The notes under the pieces: generated by a model
What the model was told of the DNA's origin: nothing
Database searches by the model: none
The model's input: only the letters and a program-made list of their open reading frames with translations
Program-made: the position numbers and the translations under genes
Part shown: positions 6,164 to 11,477 of the stretch, one piece after another
Layout: each line of letters begins with the position of its first letter
Position numbering within the stretch: position 1 is the stretch's first letter
Origin: Nitrospirota bacterium
GTDB taxonomy: Bacteria; Nitrospirota; Thermodesulfovibrionia; Thermodesulfovibrionales; SM23-35
DNA: 11,477 nucleotides
Reading direction: 5' to 3'
Assembly (NCBI GenBank): GCA_029883145.1
Contig: JAOUJR010000026.1
Coordinates: 1 to 11,477, forward strand

Positions 6164-7854
6164 AAATTATTATGTCACAGCTTGTCTACTTCCTGAAAAG
6201 TACAGGCATAAAGAGAAACATCAATCTCCTGTATAAATTTTTCATCATCCTGTTCCTGCTGATCACTCTGTACAGCACGCTTTTTCATTTCATAATGGAG
6301 TATGAAGGCAGGAAGTTCAGCTGGCTAAGCGGCCTCTACTGGACGTTTGTAACCATGACAACGCTCGGGTTCGGTGACATCACTTTTACAAGTGATCTCG
6401 GGAAAGTGTTTTCGGTAGTGGTCCTCCTATCAGGGGTCATTTTCCTGCTGGTCATGCTCCCTTTCACCTTCATCCGTTTCTTTTACGCACCATGGCTCGA
6501 AGCAAAGGAGAAGACAAGGGCGCCAAGGGAGTTGGCTGAAGGAACGAGAGGACATGTTATCCTTACGAGTACCGATCCCATTTCGCTCAGCCTCGTTGAA
6601 AAGCTCACCCAGTATGATTACGGCTACGCGATCGTGGTTCCTGATCTGCAGCGTGTGCTGGAACTCCATGACATGAACTATAAGGTCGTTTTTGGTGATC
6701 TCGATGATCCGAATACCTACAGAAGGCTCCGCATCGGGAATGCAGCCCTTGTGGTCGTAAACAACAACGACATGCTCAATACCAATATAACCTTTACAAT
6801 CAGATCGCTCTCGAAGGATGTCCCCATTGTCACCACTGCCGATGTTGAAGATTCGCTCGATATCCTCAAGCTTGCAGGAGCTTCATATGTCTTCCACTTT
6901 GCGAAGATGCTCGGCAGCGCCCTTGCGCGACGTTCCCTTGGATCAAATTTGAAAGCAAATGTAATAGGAAGGTTCGGCGAACTCCTTATTGCAGAGGCAC
7001 CTGCAATGCGGACCCCTCTGGAGGGCCACACCTTGAGGGAAACAAGACTGCGAGAGAAGACGGGCGTTACTGTGGTCGGCATGTGGGAGAGGGGGAAGTT
7101 CGAGATCCCCCTGCCTGACAGCCGTGTAAGTTCTACGAGCGTCCTCGTACTTGCCGGATCCGAGGAGCATCTTGGCAACTACGACCGTATTGTCGGCGCT
7201 TCATATGCCTTTACGTCTCCTGTTATAATCCTCGGAGGAGGCCGTGTGGGCCGTTCCGCAGCAGAAGCATTAAGGGAAAGGGGCATCGCTAGCAGGATCG
7301 TGGAAAACGACAGGGAACTTACCGAAAAGAACGAAAACTATATTCACGGCAGTGCTGCCGACATAAATACCCTTGTCCGTGCCGGAATCAAAGAGTCACC
7401 GAGCGTTTTCATCACTACACACGATGATGACATCAATATCTATCTTACGATCTATTGCAGGAGGCTGAGGCCGGATATTCAGATTATCAGCAGGGCCACG
7501 CTCGACCGCAATGTCAGCAAACTGCACGCGGCAGGTGCAGATATTGTCATGTCCTATGCCTCACTATCAGTGAACACCATTGTCAATATCCTGAAGCCCA
7601 ATGAGGTTCTTATGCTTACCGAAGGGTTAAATGTCTTTCGTGTTCATTTACCGACCATGCTGATAGGAAAGAGCCTTCAGGAAACAGGCATGCGGGAAAG
7701 AACAGGGTGCAGTGTTGTCGCCATACATTCCGGCGGAACCATGAAAATCAGTCCAAATCCGTATATTCCCCTTAAGGAGGACAGTGAACTCATCCTCATC
7801 GGTACCGCCGATTCAGAGAAGAAGCTCCTTCAGGAATTCTTGCTGAACAGGTAA
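6160..7854 (+). CDS. Potassium channel with two tandem RCK (TrkA-N/TrkA-C) domains, GsuK-like
   Basis: A ligand-gated K+ channel subunit of 564 residues. TM1 is at about 26-46 and the pore helix at 54-66. The selectivity filter TLGFGD lies at 68-73, a common variant of TVGYGD, and TM2 at about 82-108. The cytoplasmic part is RCK1 (Rossmann fold 131-260, TrkA-C about 268-340) followed by RCK2 (Rossmann 353-475, TrkA-C about 488-562) on one chain, the arrangement of Geobacter GsuK. RCK2 keeps a good nucleotide motif, GGGRVG at 359-364. RCK1 has TSTDPIS at the equivalent place, so its nucleotide site looks lost. ATG 6160 lacks a strong ribosome site; a second ATG at 6172 is possible. The gene is GC-richer (sampled lines about 50-60%) than flanking genes. 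Confidence 0.93.
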   Translation: MKIIMSQLVYFLKSTGIKRNINLLYKFFIILFLLITLYSTLFHFIMEYEGRKFSWLSGLYWTFVTMTTLGFGDITFTSDLGKVFSVVVLLSGVIFLLVMLPFTFIRFFYAPWLEAKEKTRAPRELAEGTRGHVILTSTDPISLSLVEKLTQYDYGYAIVVPDLQRVLELHDMNYKVVFGDLDDPNTYRRLRIGNAALVVVNNNDMLNTNITFTIRSLSKDVPIVTTADVEDSLDILKLAGASYVFHFAKMLGSALARRSLGSNLKANVIGRFGELLIAEAPAMRTPLEGHTLRETRLREKTGVTVVGMWERGKFEIPLPDSRVSSTSVLVLAGSEEHLGNYDRIVGASYAFTSPVIILGGGRVGRSAAEALRERGIASRIVENDRELTEKNENYIHGSAADINTLVRAGIKESPSVFITTHDDDINIYLTIYCRRLRPDIQIISRATLDRNVSKLHAAGADIVMSYASLSVNTIVNILKPNEVLMLTEGLNVFRVHLPTMLIGKSLQETGMRERTGCSVVAIHSGGTMKISPNPYIPLKEDSELILIGTADSEKKLLQEFLLNR

Positions 7855-8161
7855 CTGTTCTCATTCCTTTCTCATTCCTTGCCTTCATATGAAAAGTAAT
7901 CTCATGACAAAATAGGGGGAAAACATGAGAAGAAACGGACGGGATCATGCCTGTTTATTGACATTCGCAGAACAAAAAGAAGAATGCCGGCACAACTCAT
8001 TAGATATACTATCTTTTATCACTAATCCTTCATCTTCAAGCTCTTATAAATTCGATATTTACAATCGAAGAACTAAATAAGTGGTAAGGCAAGGATTCTA
8101 ATAGTAGTAAGAAATAGGCTCTTTAAGTCGCCAGCTTATATAAAATGAGCTTTCAAATTAG
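7855..8161. other. Gap between convergent channel and phosphatase genes
   Basis: About 300 bases between two convergent genes. It starts with a tandem TTCTCATTCCT pair just after the channel stop (about 7859-7880) and contains the doubtful small ORF at 7925-8080. I see no convincing intrinsic terminator for either gene; only weak 4-5 bp inverted pairs are present. Confidence 0.4.
7925..8080 (+). CDS. Possible 51-residue small ORF, unknown
   Basis: ATG 7925 follows AGGGGG with a suitable spacer. The frame encodes 51 residues beginning MRRNGRDHACLLTF, with a Ser-rich run near residues 36-40 and a basic C-terminus. No signal peptide, membrane segment or known motif is seen. It lies 70 bases after the channel gene on the same strand. 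The ribosome site is its only support; it may be non-coding. Confidence 0.22.
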   Translation: MRRNGRDHACLLTFAEQKEECRHNSLDILSFITNPSSSSSYKFDIYNRRTK

Positions 8162-8956
8162 TCATTGCGTCCTGCTCAACAGCCTTAATGCCTTCTCGTG
8201 AAGTTTCTTATTCCCTGATGCAAGCAAAGAGGCGCCTCTTTTCAGGCTTACCTTCTGAGTTTCTATAGAGTTTCCCTGAATATCAGTAAATACTCCCCCG
8301 GCTTCCTGCACAAGCAGCCAGCCACCTGCAAAATCGAAGCTTCTTGAAAACGACGGGCTCACAAAGATGCTGATTGCACCATATGCAAGATAGGCAAGAT
8401 CTAATGCCGTAGAGCCAAAACAACGGGTTTTTCTTGATTCTGCAATAAGCGGGATTATTCTCTGTATGTCTTTGTGGGGGGATTGTGCCTCATAGGCGAC
8501 AAAATAAAATTCATCGTCTTCCTGTGAAAAAATTCTTTCATCATTTAAAAATGCCCCTTTCCCCTTCTCTGCCCAGAACTCATCGCCATTGATGAGGTTT
8601 ACCACATAAGCAAGTTCAACATCCCCTATTGTATCTCCATCCGCAACTGCAATGGATGTGCAGTAAAAAGGAATTCCTGCGATCGCATTCTTGCTGCCAT
8701 CAATAGGGTCTATAAGAACCCTCTTGCCCCCGCCTTTTATTTCCTTTATCCCGCTCTCTTCAGAAACAATTGTTAACGATTCCCCTGACTTTTCAAGGCT
8801 TGAGATAATAACTTCATCTGCTCTTTCATCTATTGGATAAGTCTTATCCCCTGATGCACCAACACCGATGGCAATCTTCGAGAGGGAAACTCGTCTAATT
8901 AAAGAGGTATCCTTTAAAAGTTTTTTACCAATATTTCTGAGAACTTCAATCTTCAT
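8162..8956 (-). CDS. Inositol-monophosphatase-family phosphatase (archaeal-type IMPase/FBPase IV-like)
   Basis: A Mg2+-dependent, lithium-sensitive-type sugar phosphatase of 264 residues. Metal-site motifs are present: SGDKTYPIDERAD at 35-47, IVSEES at 63-68 (metal Glu), DPIDGSKN at 83-90 with both Asp residues, and the closing SFDFAGGWLLVQEAGG at 206-221, where D208 replaces the usual W-D-x-A Asp. The sequence NAIAGIPFYCTSIA after the metal motif resembles archaeal class IV fructose-1,6-bisphosphatase/IMPase (MJ0109 type) more than SuhB or CysQ, so substrate could be inositol phosphate or fructose bisphosphate. No ribosome site precedes ATG 8954-8956, but a promoter lies only 9 bases upstream. 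It is divergent from the Crp/Fnr gene and convergent with the channel gene. Confidence 0.88.
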   Translation of the reverse strand: MKIEVLRNIGKKLLKDTSLIRRVSLSKIAIGVGASGDKTYPIDERADEVIISSLEKSGESLTIVSEESGIKEIKGGGKRVLIDPIDGSKNAIAGIPFYCTSIAVADGDTIGDVELAYVVNLINGDEFWAEKGKGAFLNDERIFSQEDDEFYFVAYEAQSPHKDIQRIIPLIAESRKTRCFGSTALDLAYLAYGAISIFVSPSFSRSFDFAGGWLLVQEAGGVFTDIQGNSIETQKVSLKRGASLLASGNKKLHEKALRLLSRTQ

Positions 8957-8965
8957 GATTACTGT

Positions 8966-8994
8966 ATTTTACGAAAAGATTTCAGGCGAGGCAA
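8966..8994 (-). promoter_or_regulatory. Predicted promoter of the IMPase-family gene
   Basis: On the minus strand TTGCCT (8989-8994) and TAAAAT (8966-8971) are 17 bases apart. Only 9 bases separate the -10 from the ATG and no ribosome site is seen, so the mRNA would be leaderless or nearly so. Confidence 0.5.
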
Positions 8995-9031
8995 TAGAAT
9001 TGAGAAGTGGTTAACAAAATGATATTTTCTA

Positions 9032-9060
9032 TTGACAAGCATAAAAATATTTGCTATAAG
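9032..9060 (+). promoter_or_regulatory. Strong sigma70 promoter of the Crp/Fnr gene
   Basis: A perfect -35 TTGACA (9032-9037), a 17-base spacer and -10 TATAAG (9055-9060) put the transcript start near 9067. This gives a leader of about 60 bases before ATG 9129. It is the best sigma70 match in the window and has no FNR-type box nearby, suggesting constitutive expression. Confidence 0.75.
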
Positions 9061-9093
9061 GGCACTGTAGTATGAAAAAATGAAATAAGGTTA

Positions 9094-9151
9094 TCTCCTT
9101 TTAGACCTATAGGGGGGAAACAGGTGTAATGAAGGAGAAATCTCCTTTTTT
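9094..9151 (+). promoter_or_regulatory. Possible attenuator-like hairpin at the start of the Crp/Fnr gene
   Basis: AAGGAG (9132-9137, codons 2-3) pairs with CTCCTT (9142-9147) across a 4-base loop and is followed by further T's to 9151, resembling a small terminator. An identical TCTCCTT lies upstream at 9094-9100, inside the leader, and could pair with the same AAGGAGA instead. Two mutually exclusive pairings are therefore possible. The stem is short and mostly inside coding sequence, so this is speculative. Confidence 0.3.
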
Positions 9152-9854
9152 CCCAAGACTTGCAGCGCATTATCTCCAGCCAGATAATTTTTTTGAATCC
9201 TTTTTTAATAATGAAAACAACACATATGGCTGGGGTCCGGAGCAGACTTATCCATCCGGAACAGAGATAATTAAGCAAGATACCCCTGCAAATGCAGTCT
9301 ACTTAGTGGTGCGTGGTATGGTAAAACTTACCCGTTTGGAAAGAGACGGCAACGAGGTAATTGCCGGTCTCCGGCACAGACACTGGCTGATAGGCGCTCC
9401 GCCGGTGCTCCTTAATAAACCGTATTCTTTTACAGCCATAACATTAACGAATTGCGTATTGAGGTGCATCTCAAGAGAGGGATTTTTAACACAGGTGAAA
9501 ATAAACGAACTATTTTCCCAGCATCTTCTCCGGTTACTCAGTCTGGAAATTTTCAGTCACACGATGAAGATAGTGTTACTGGGATCAATGTCGGCAAGAG
9601 AGCGTCTGAGTAGATTTCTCTATGAAATGATCTGTAAGTTAGAGCAATCAACTACATTAAAAAAGCCGGTTGAATTACATAAGCCAATCAAGCTCAATGT
9701 ACCACTGAAATACAAGGAGATAGCACAATTGATTGCTATCACGCCGGAACATTTCAGCCGCATGCTCAAAGAGATGGAGGAGCAAGGGATAATTACAAGA
9801 GACAAAGGGCACCTGATTGTAAAAAATCCCATGAGACTCTTGCAGGAGAATTGA
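9129..9854 (+). CDS. Crp/Fnr-family transcription regulator
   Basis: A 241-residue regulator. The cyclic-nucleotide-binding-fold sensor domain spans about 38-125 (AVYLVVRGMVKLTRLERDG at 56-74), the dimerisation helix about 128-172, and the winged-helix domain about 188-235. The recognition helix ITPEHFSRMLKEM has E207, S210 and R211 in the E-x-x-S-R spacing that FNR uses to read TTGAT. The usual cAMP-binding Gly-Glu and Arg are replaced (IGAPPVLLNKPYS at 88-100), so cAMP is unlikely. Cysteines occur only at 109, 113 and 169, so the FNR iron-sulfur cluster is absent; a heme/NO-type (DNR-like) or unknown signal is possible. It starts at ATG 9129 after AGGGGGG, with a rather long spacer. It is followed by two FNR boxes that it may bind. 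Confidence 0.9.
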   Translation: MKEKSPFFPRLAAHYLQPDNFFESFFNNENNTYGWGPEQTYPSGTEIIKQDTPANAVYLVVRGMVKLTRLERDGNEVIAGLRHRHWLIGAPPVLLNKPYSFTAITLTNCVLRCISREGFLTQVKINELFSQHLLRLLSLEIFSHTMKIVLLGSMSARERLSRFLYEMICKLEQSTTLKKPVELHKPIKLNVPLKYKEIAQLIAITPEHFSRMLKEMEEQGIITRDKGHLIVKNPMRLLQEN

Positions 9855-9920
9855 TGGCTAAAGATGTGTATTCTCAACTTTTCAAATAGACTTACCAGTA
9901 AGCCAACCATGTGAACAGAC

Positions 9921-9934
9921 TTGATATTTATCAA
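9921..9934. promoter_or_regulatory. FNR-type box, distal
   Basis: TTGATATTTATCAA matches the FNR/DNR consensus TTGAT-N4-ATCAA exactly. The symmetrical arms extend one further base pair each side (C9920/G9935). It centres 22 bp upstream of the proximal box, about two helical turns, so both dimers would lie on nearly the same DNA face. With the predicted start near 9991 it centres at about -63.5. Confidence 0.85.
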
Positions 9935-9942
9935 GCACTGCC

Positions 9943-9956
9943 TTGATATATATCAA
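9943..9956. promoter_or_regulatory. FNR-type box, proximal
   Basis: TTGATATATATCAA is a perfect palindrome and an exact FNR consensus match. A TAAAAT at 9979-9984 would place transcription start near 9991 and the box centre at -41.5, the classic position for class II activation by FNR/CRP proteins. Confidence 0.85.
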
Positions 9957-9978
9957 CGATAAATTTAAAAATTTCATC

Positions 9979-9984
9979 TAAAAT
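9979..9984 (+). promoter_or_regulatory. Predicted -10 of the lipoprotein operon
   Basis: TAAAAT with no good -35 at the normal distance (the proximal FNR box takes its place), as expected for an activator-dependent promoter. It is 71 bases upstream of the lipoprotein ATG. Confidence 0.55.
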
Positions 9985-10054
9985 TATGGGAACCATTTTC
10001 TGATAAAGGCAGAACAGAACTTTTTTTTATATTTTTTCAAGGAGGGACCCATAA

Positions 10055-11035
10055 ATGTTAAGTAACAGGAAGACAATCGTAAGTTCAGGTATTCTTTTAT
10101 TAATTTTTAGTTTTCTCATAGGCTGTGTTACTGTTGATTCTACGACTAAAAAAGAAGAAACGATAATCATTAGGCCAGAAAAAACAGTAGCTTCTTATGA
10201 AGACGTTGGAAGAAGGTGGGGAACAAGGCATTGGCAAATGGGCCTTAAGCCAGGTGGATTAGACGAACCTTTCATAAATGCTCTTATCGAACCCAATAAC
10301 CTTGACTTCTTCTGGGTTCATGCTGACCTTAAAAATGCATTTATAAAAGGTTATAGGTTTGGTTATCAGGACAGGACAGCAGACCTTGTATTAGGACCTA
10401 ATATAACTGAAGCAGCAGCCCGTATAGGACAAGGAACTGCAAGGAGATTTGTTGAAGTTATTAATGCATTTGAAAGAGGTTGGGCGGAAACACTCAACAG
10501 GGCTATTCATGTCTTTATTACTCTTATATCTGAGGGGTCTCAGGCAGATAGAGAAGATTTTATAAGAAAATTCATTTCAGAATACACAGTTAAATATAAT
10601 GAAACTCAAGAAAAATTAAAGGCCGGAGGGTTTATTGCTCAAGTCTCTGAAGGCGGCACAATGCTCTACATTGATGCAACCAAAACACTGGCGATTCTTG
10701 ATATTCCAAAGCCAGAAACTCTAAAGACGGAAATTTATCATCAGACCTTTAAGGTTATGGGTGATGAATGGGGCAGAAGGTTCAGCCATAATTTAATAAA
10801 AAGGGACGAATTAATTGATTTATTAAGACGGAGCAAGACAGCACTTCAGGAAGTTCAACCGGGTTTAGCAGGAAACATGGGCATCATTAAGGATGCATTT
10901 TTAAAGAGTTACGGGACCGATGCTGAATATGTGTTTAATGGATTGATAAAAGATGCAGGATATGAAATAAAACCAAAACCAGTTGAACTGCCAAAGAATG
11001 AAAAACCAAAACCAAGCACTAAAAGGAAAAGGTAA
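10055..11035 (+). CDS. Predicted outer- or inner-membrane lipoprotein of unknown function
   Basis: No recognised family. Of 326 residues, a basic N-terminus (NRK) and a hydrophobic segment (about 8-21) end in lipobox LIGC, with C24 the predicted lipidated Cys. The mature chain is mostly helical-looking and charged. It ends in a Lys/Pro-rich tail (about 306-326) that could contact peptidoglycan or a partner. Two blocks look alike: GRRWGTRHW near 52-60 with LKNAFIKGY at 92-100, and GDEWGRRFS near 236-244 with IKDAFLKSY at 278-286, similarly spaced (41 and 43 residues), suggesting an internal duplication. GGAGG at 10041-10045 lies 9 bases from ATG 10055. It is first gene of an FNR-box-controlled unit; the next gene starts 41 bases on. 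Confidence 0.85.
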   Translation: MLSNRKTIVSSGILLLIFSFLIGCVTVDSTTKKEETIIIRPEKTVASYEDVGRRWGTRHWQMGLKPGGLDEPFINALIEPNNLDFFWVHADLKNAFIKGYRFGYQDRTADLVLGPNITEAAARIGQGTARRFVEVINAFERGWAETLNRAIHVFITLISEGSQADREDFIRKFISEYTVKYNETQEKLKAGGFIAQVSEGGTMLYIDATKTLAILDIPKPETLKTEIYHQTFKVMGDEWGRRFSHNLIKRDELIDLLRRSKTALQEVQPGLAGNMGIIKDAFLKSYGTDAEYVFNGLIKDAGYEIKPKPVELPKNEKPKPSTKRKR

Positions 11036-11076
11036 ATAAAATTGCATGTGATTGTTTTAAAAGAGGAGGTTTAAGT

Positions 11077-11477
11077 ATGCTTTGTAGAAAAACAGAATCA
11101 TTGAAAAACTTTGTCTTAACCTTTTCTTTATTTCTTTTTTTACAATCAGTGTTTTTTAGCCTTTCATATGCAGATCCCCTCGACAATTGGCATTTCACAG
11201 ATACTAAAATGTATGGATATCCCAATGCTGTAACTTATGGAAAAGGGCTTTTTGTTGCCGTGGGAAACTATGGAAGCGTTCCTATACTACTCACCTCTCC
11301 GGATGGAGTTAACTGGACAAAAAGAGATACGAGCAATTTTTCAAATGCAAGAACACTTTTAGGTATAGCATACGGAAACGGTACCTTTGTTGCTGTGGGG
11401 AGAAACGCTGAAGGAACCAATAATTTACCTCCTCTAATACTCACCTCTCCGGATGGGGTTAACTGGACAGTAAGAAA
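11077..11477 (+). CDS. Secreted beta-propeller-like repeat protein, N-terminal part (cut by right edge)
   Basis: Starts at ATG 11077 behind GAGGAGG (11063-11069, 7-base spacer). It begins MLCRKTESLKNFV and continues through a hydrophobic signal segment to a likely signal-peptidase site near SLSYADP (about 29-35). Then come repeats of about 50 residues with the pattern GNGTFVAVG...ILTSPDGVNWT; two copies are visible before the edge. Such repeats occur in extracellular proteins of many environmental bacteria and are usually taken as propeller blades (BNR/sialidase-like); the fold is inference. It lies 41 bases after the lipoprotein gene, in the same orientation, so both are probably exported and act together at the cell surface. 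Function and length are unknown because the gene is incomplete. Confidence 0.85.
   Translation, partial: MLCRKTESLKNFVLTFSLFLFLQSVFFSLSYADPLDNWHFTDTKMYGYPNAVTYGKGLFVAVGNYGSVPILLTSPDGVNWTKRDTSNFSNARTLLGIAYGNGTFVAVGRNAEGTNNLPPLILTSPDGVNWTVR
11288..11469 (+). repeat. Near-identical DNA repeats within the propeller gene
   Basis: A 32-base segment at 11288-11319 recurs at 11438-11469, exactly 150 bases (50 codons) later, with one silent difference (GGA versus GGG). It encodes LTSPDGVNWT. DNA identity much higher than needed for the protein points to recent unit duplication or gene conversion. Confidence 0.85.

Noticed and set aside
6717..7178. 153-residue minus-strand frame
   Set aside because: Antisense to the channel gene's RCK1 domain; its length follows from the GC-richer codon use of the real gene.
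9129..9854. True FNR (oxygen-sensing 4Fe-4S), CRP or CooA identity
   Set aside because: No N-terminal cysteine cluster, cAMP-contact residues replaced, and no convincing CooA heme-ligand pattern; kept as family level.
9620..9934. 104-residue minus-strand frame
   Set aside because: Antisense to the winged-helix region of the Crp/Fnr gene and running through the distal FNR box.

Overview
The window most resembles a Gram-negative bacterium from an uncultivated, Thermodesulfovibrio-like Nitrospirota or related deltaproteobacterial lineage. This rests on the minus-strand order yajC-secD-secF-recJ, moderate-to-low GC with AGGAGG-type ribosome sites, a lipoprotein with a lipobox, and short A/T-rich period-like repeats in gaps and even inside genes. 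The taxonomic call is inference and of low to moderate confidence.

Layout. Positions 1-3844 (minus strand) hold the preprotein-translocase accessory operon yajC, secD, secF, followed by recJ, which runs off the left edge. The operon has a recognisable promoter at 3870-3898. Diverging from it is a multi-pass membrane protein of unknown function (about 3955-4932). Next comes a BrnT/BrnA toxin-antitoxin pair (5109-5625) with palindromic operator-like DNA in front and copies of one low-complexity repeat on both sides. A roughly 500-base gap follows with a hairpin and a 13-codon upstream ORF whose stop overlaps the start of a two-RCK-domain potassium channel (6160-7854). That channel gene is visibly GC-richer than its neighbours. 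A gap with one possible 51-residue ORF separates it from a convergent inositol-monophosphatase-family gene (8162-8956, minus).

The right end is the most interesting part. A Crp/Fnr-family regulator (9129-9854) has a recognition helix matching the FNR E-x-x-S-R signature but lacks the N-terminal cysteine cluster of FNR. Just downstream lie two excellent FNR boxes (TTGAT-N4-ATCAA), 22 bp apart, with a -10 element placed so that the proximal box would centre at -41.5. They precede an unrecognised lipoprotein (10055-11035) and a secreted repeat protein of beta-propeller type (from 11077, cut by the right edge). The simplest reading is a small regulon in which the Crp/Fnr protein switches on a two-gene envelope module of unknown function, probably in response to oxygen, NO or redox state.

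No rRNA, tRNA, CRISPR array, transposase or phage gene was seen.
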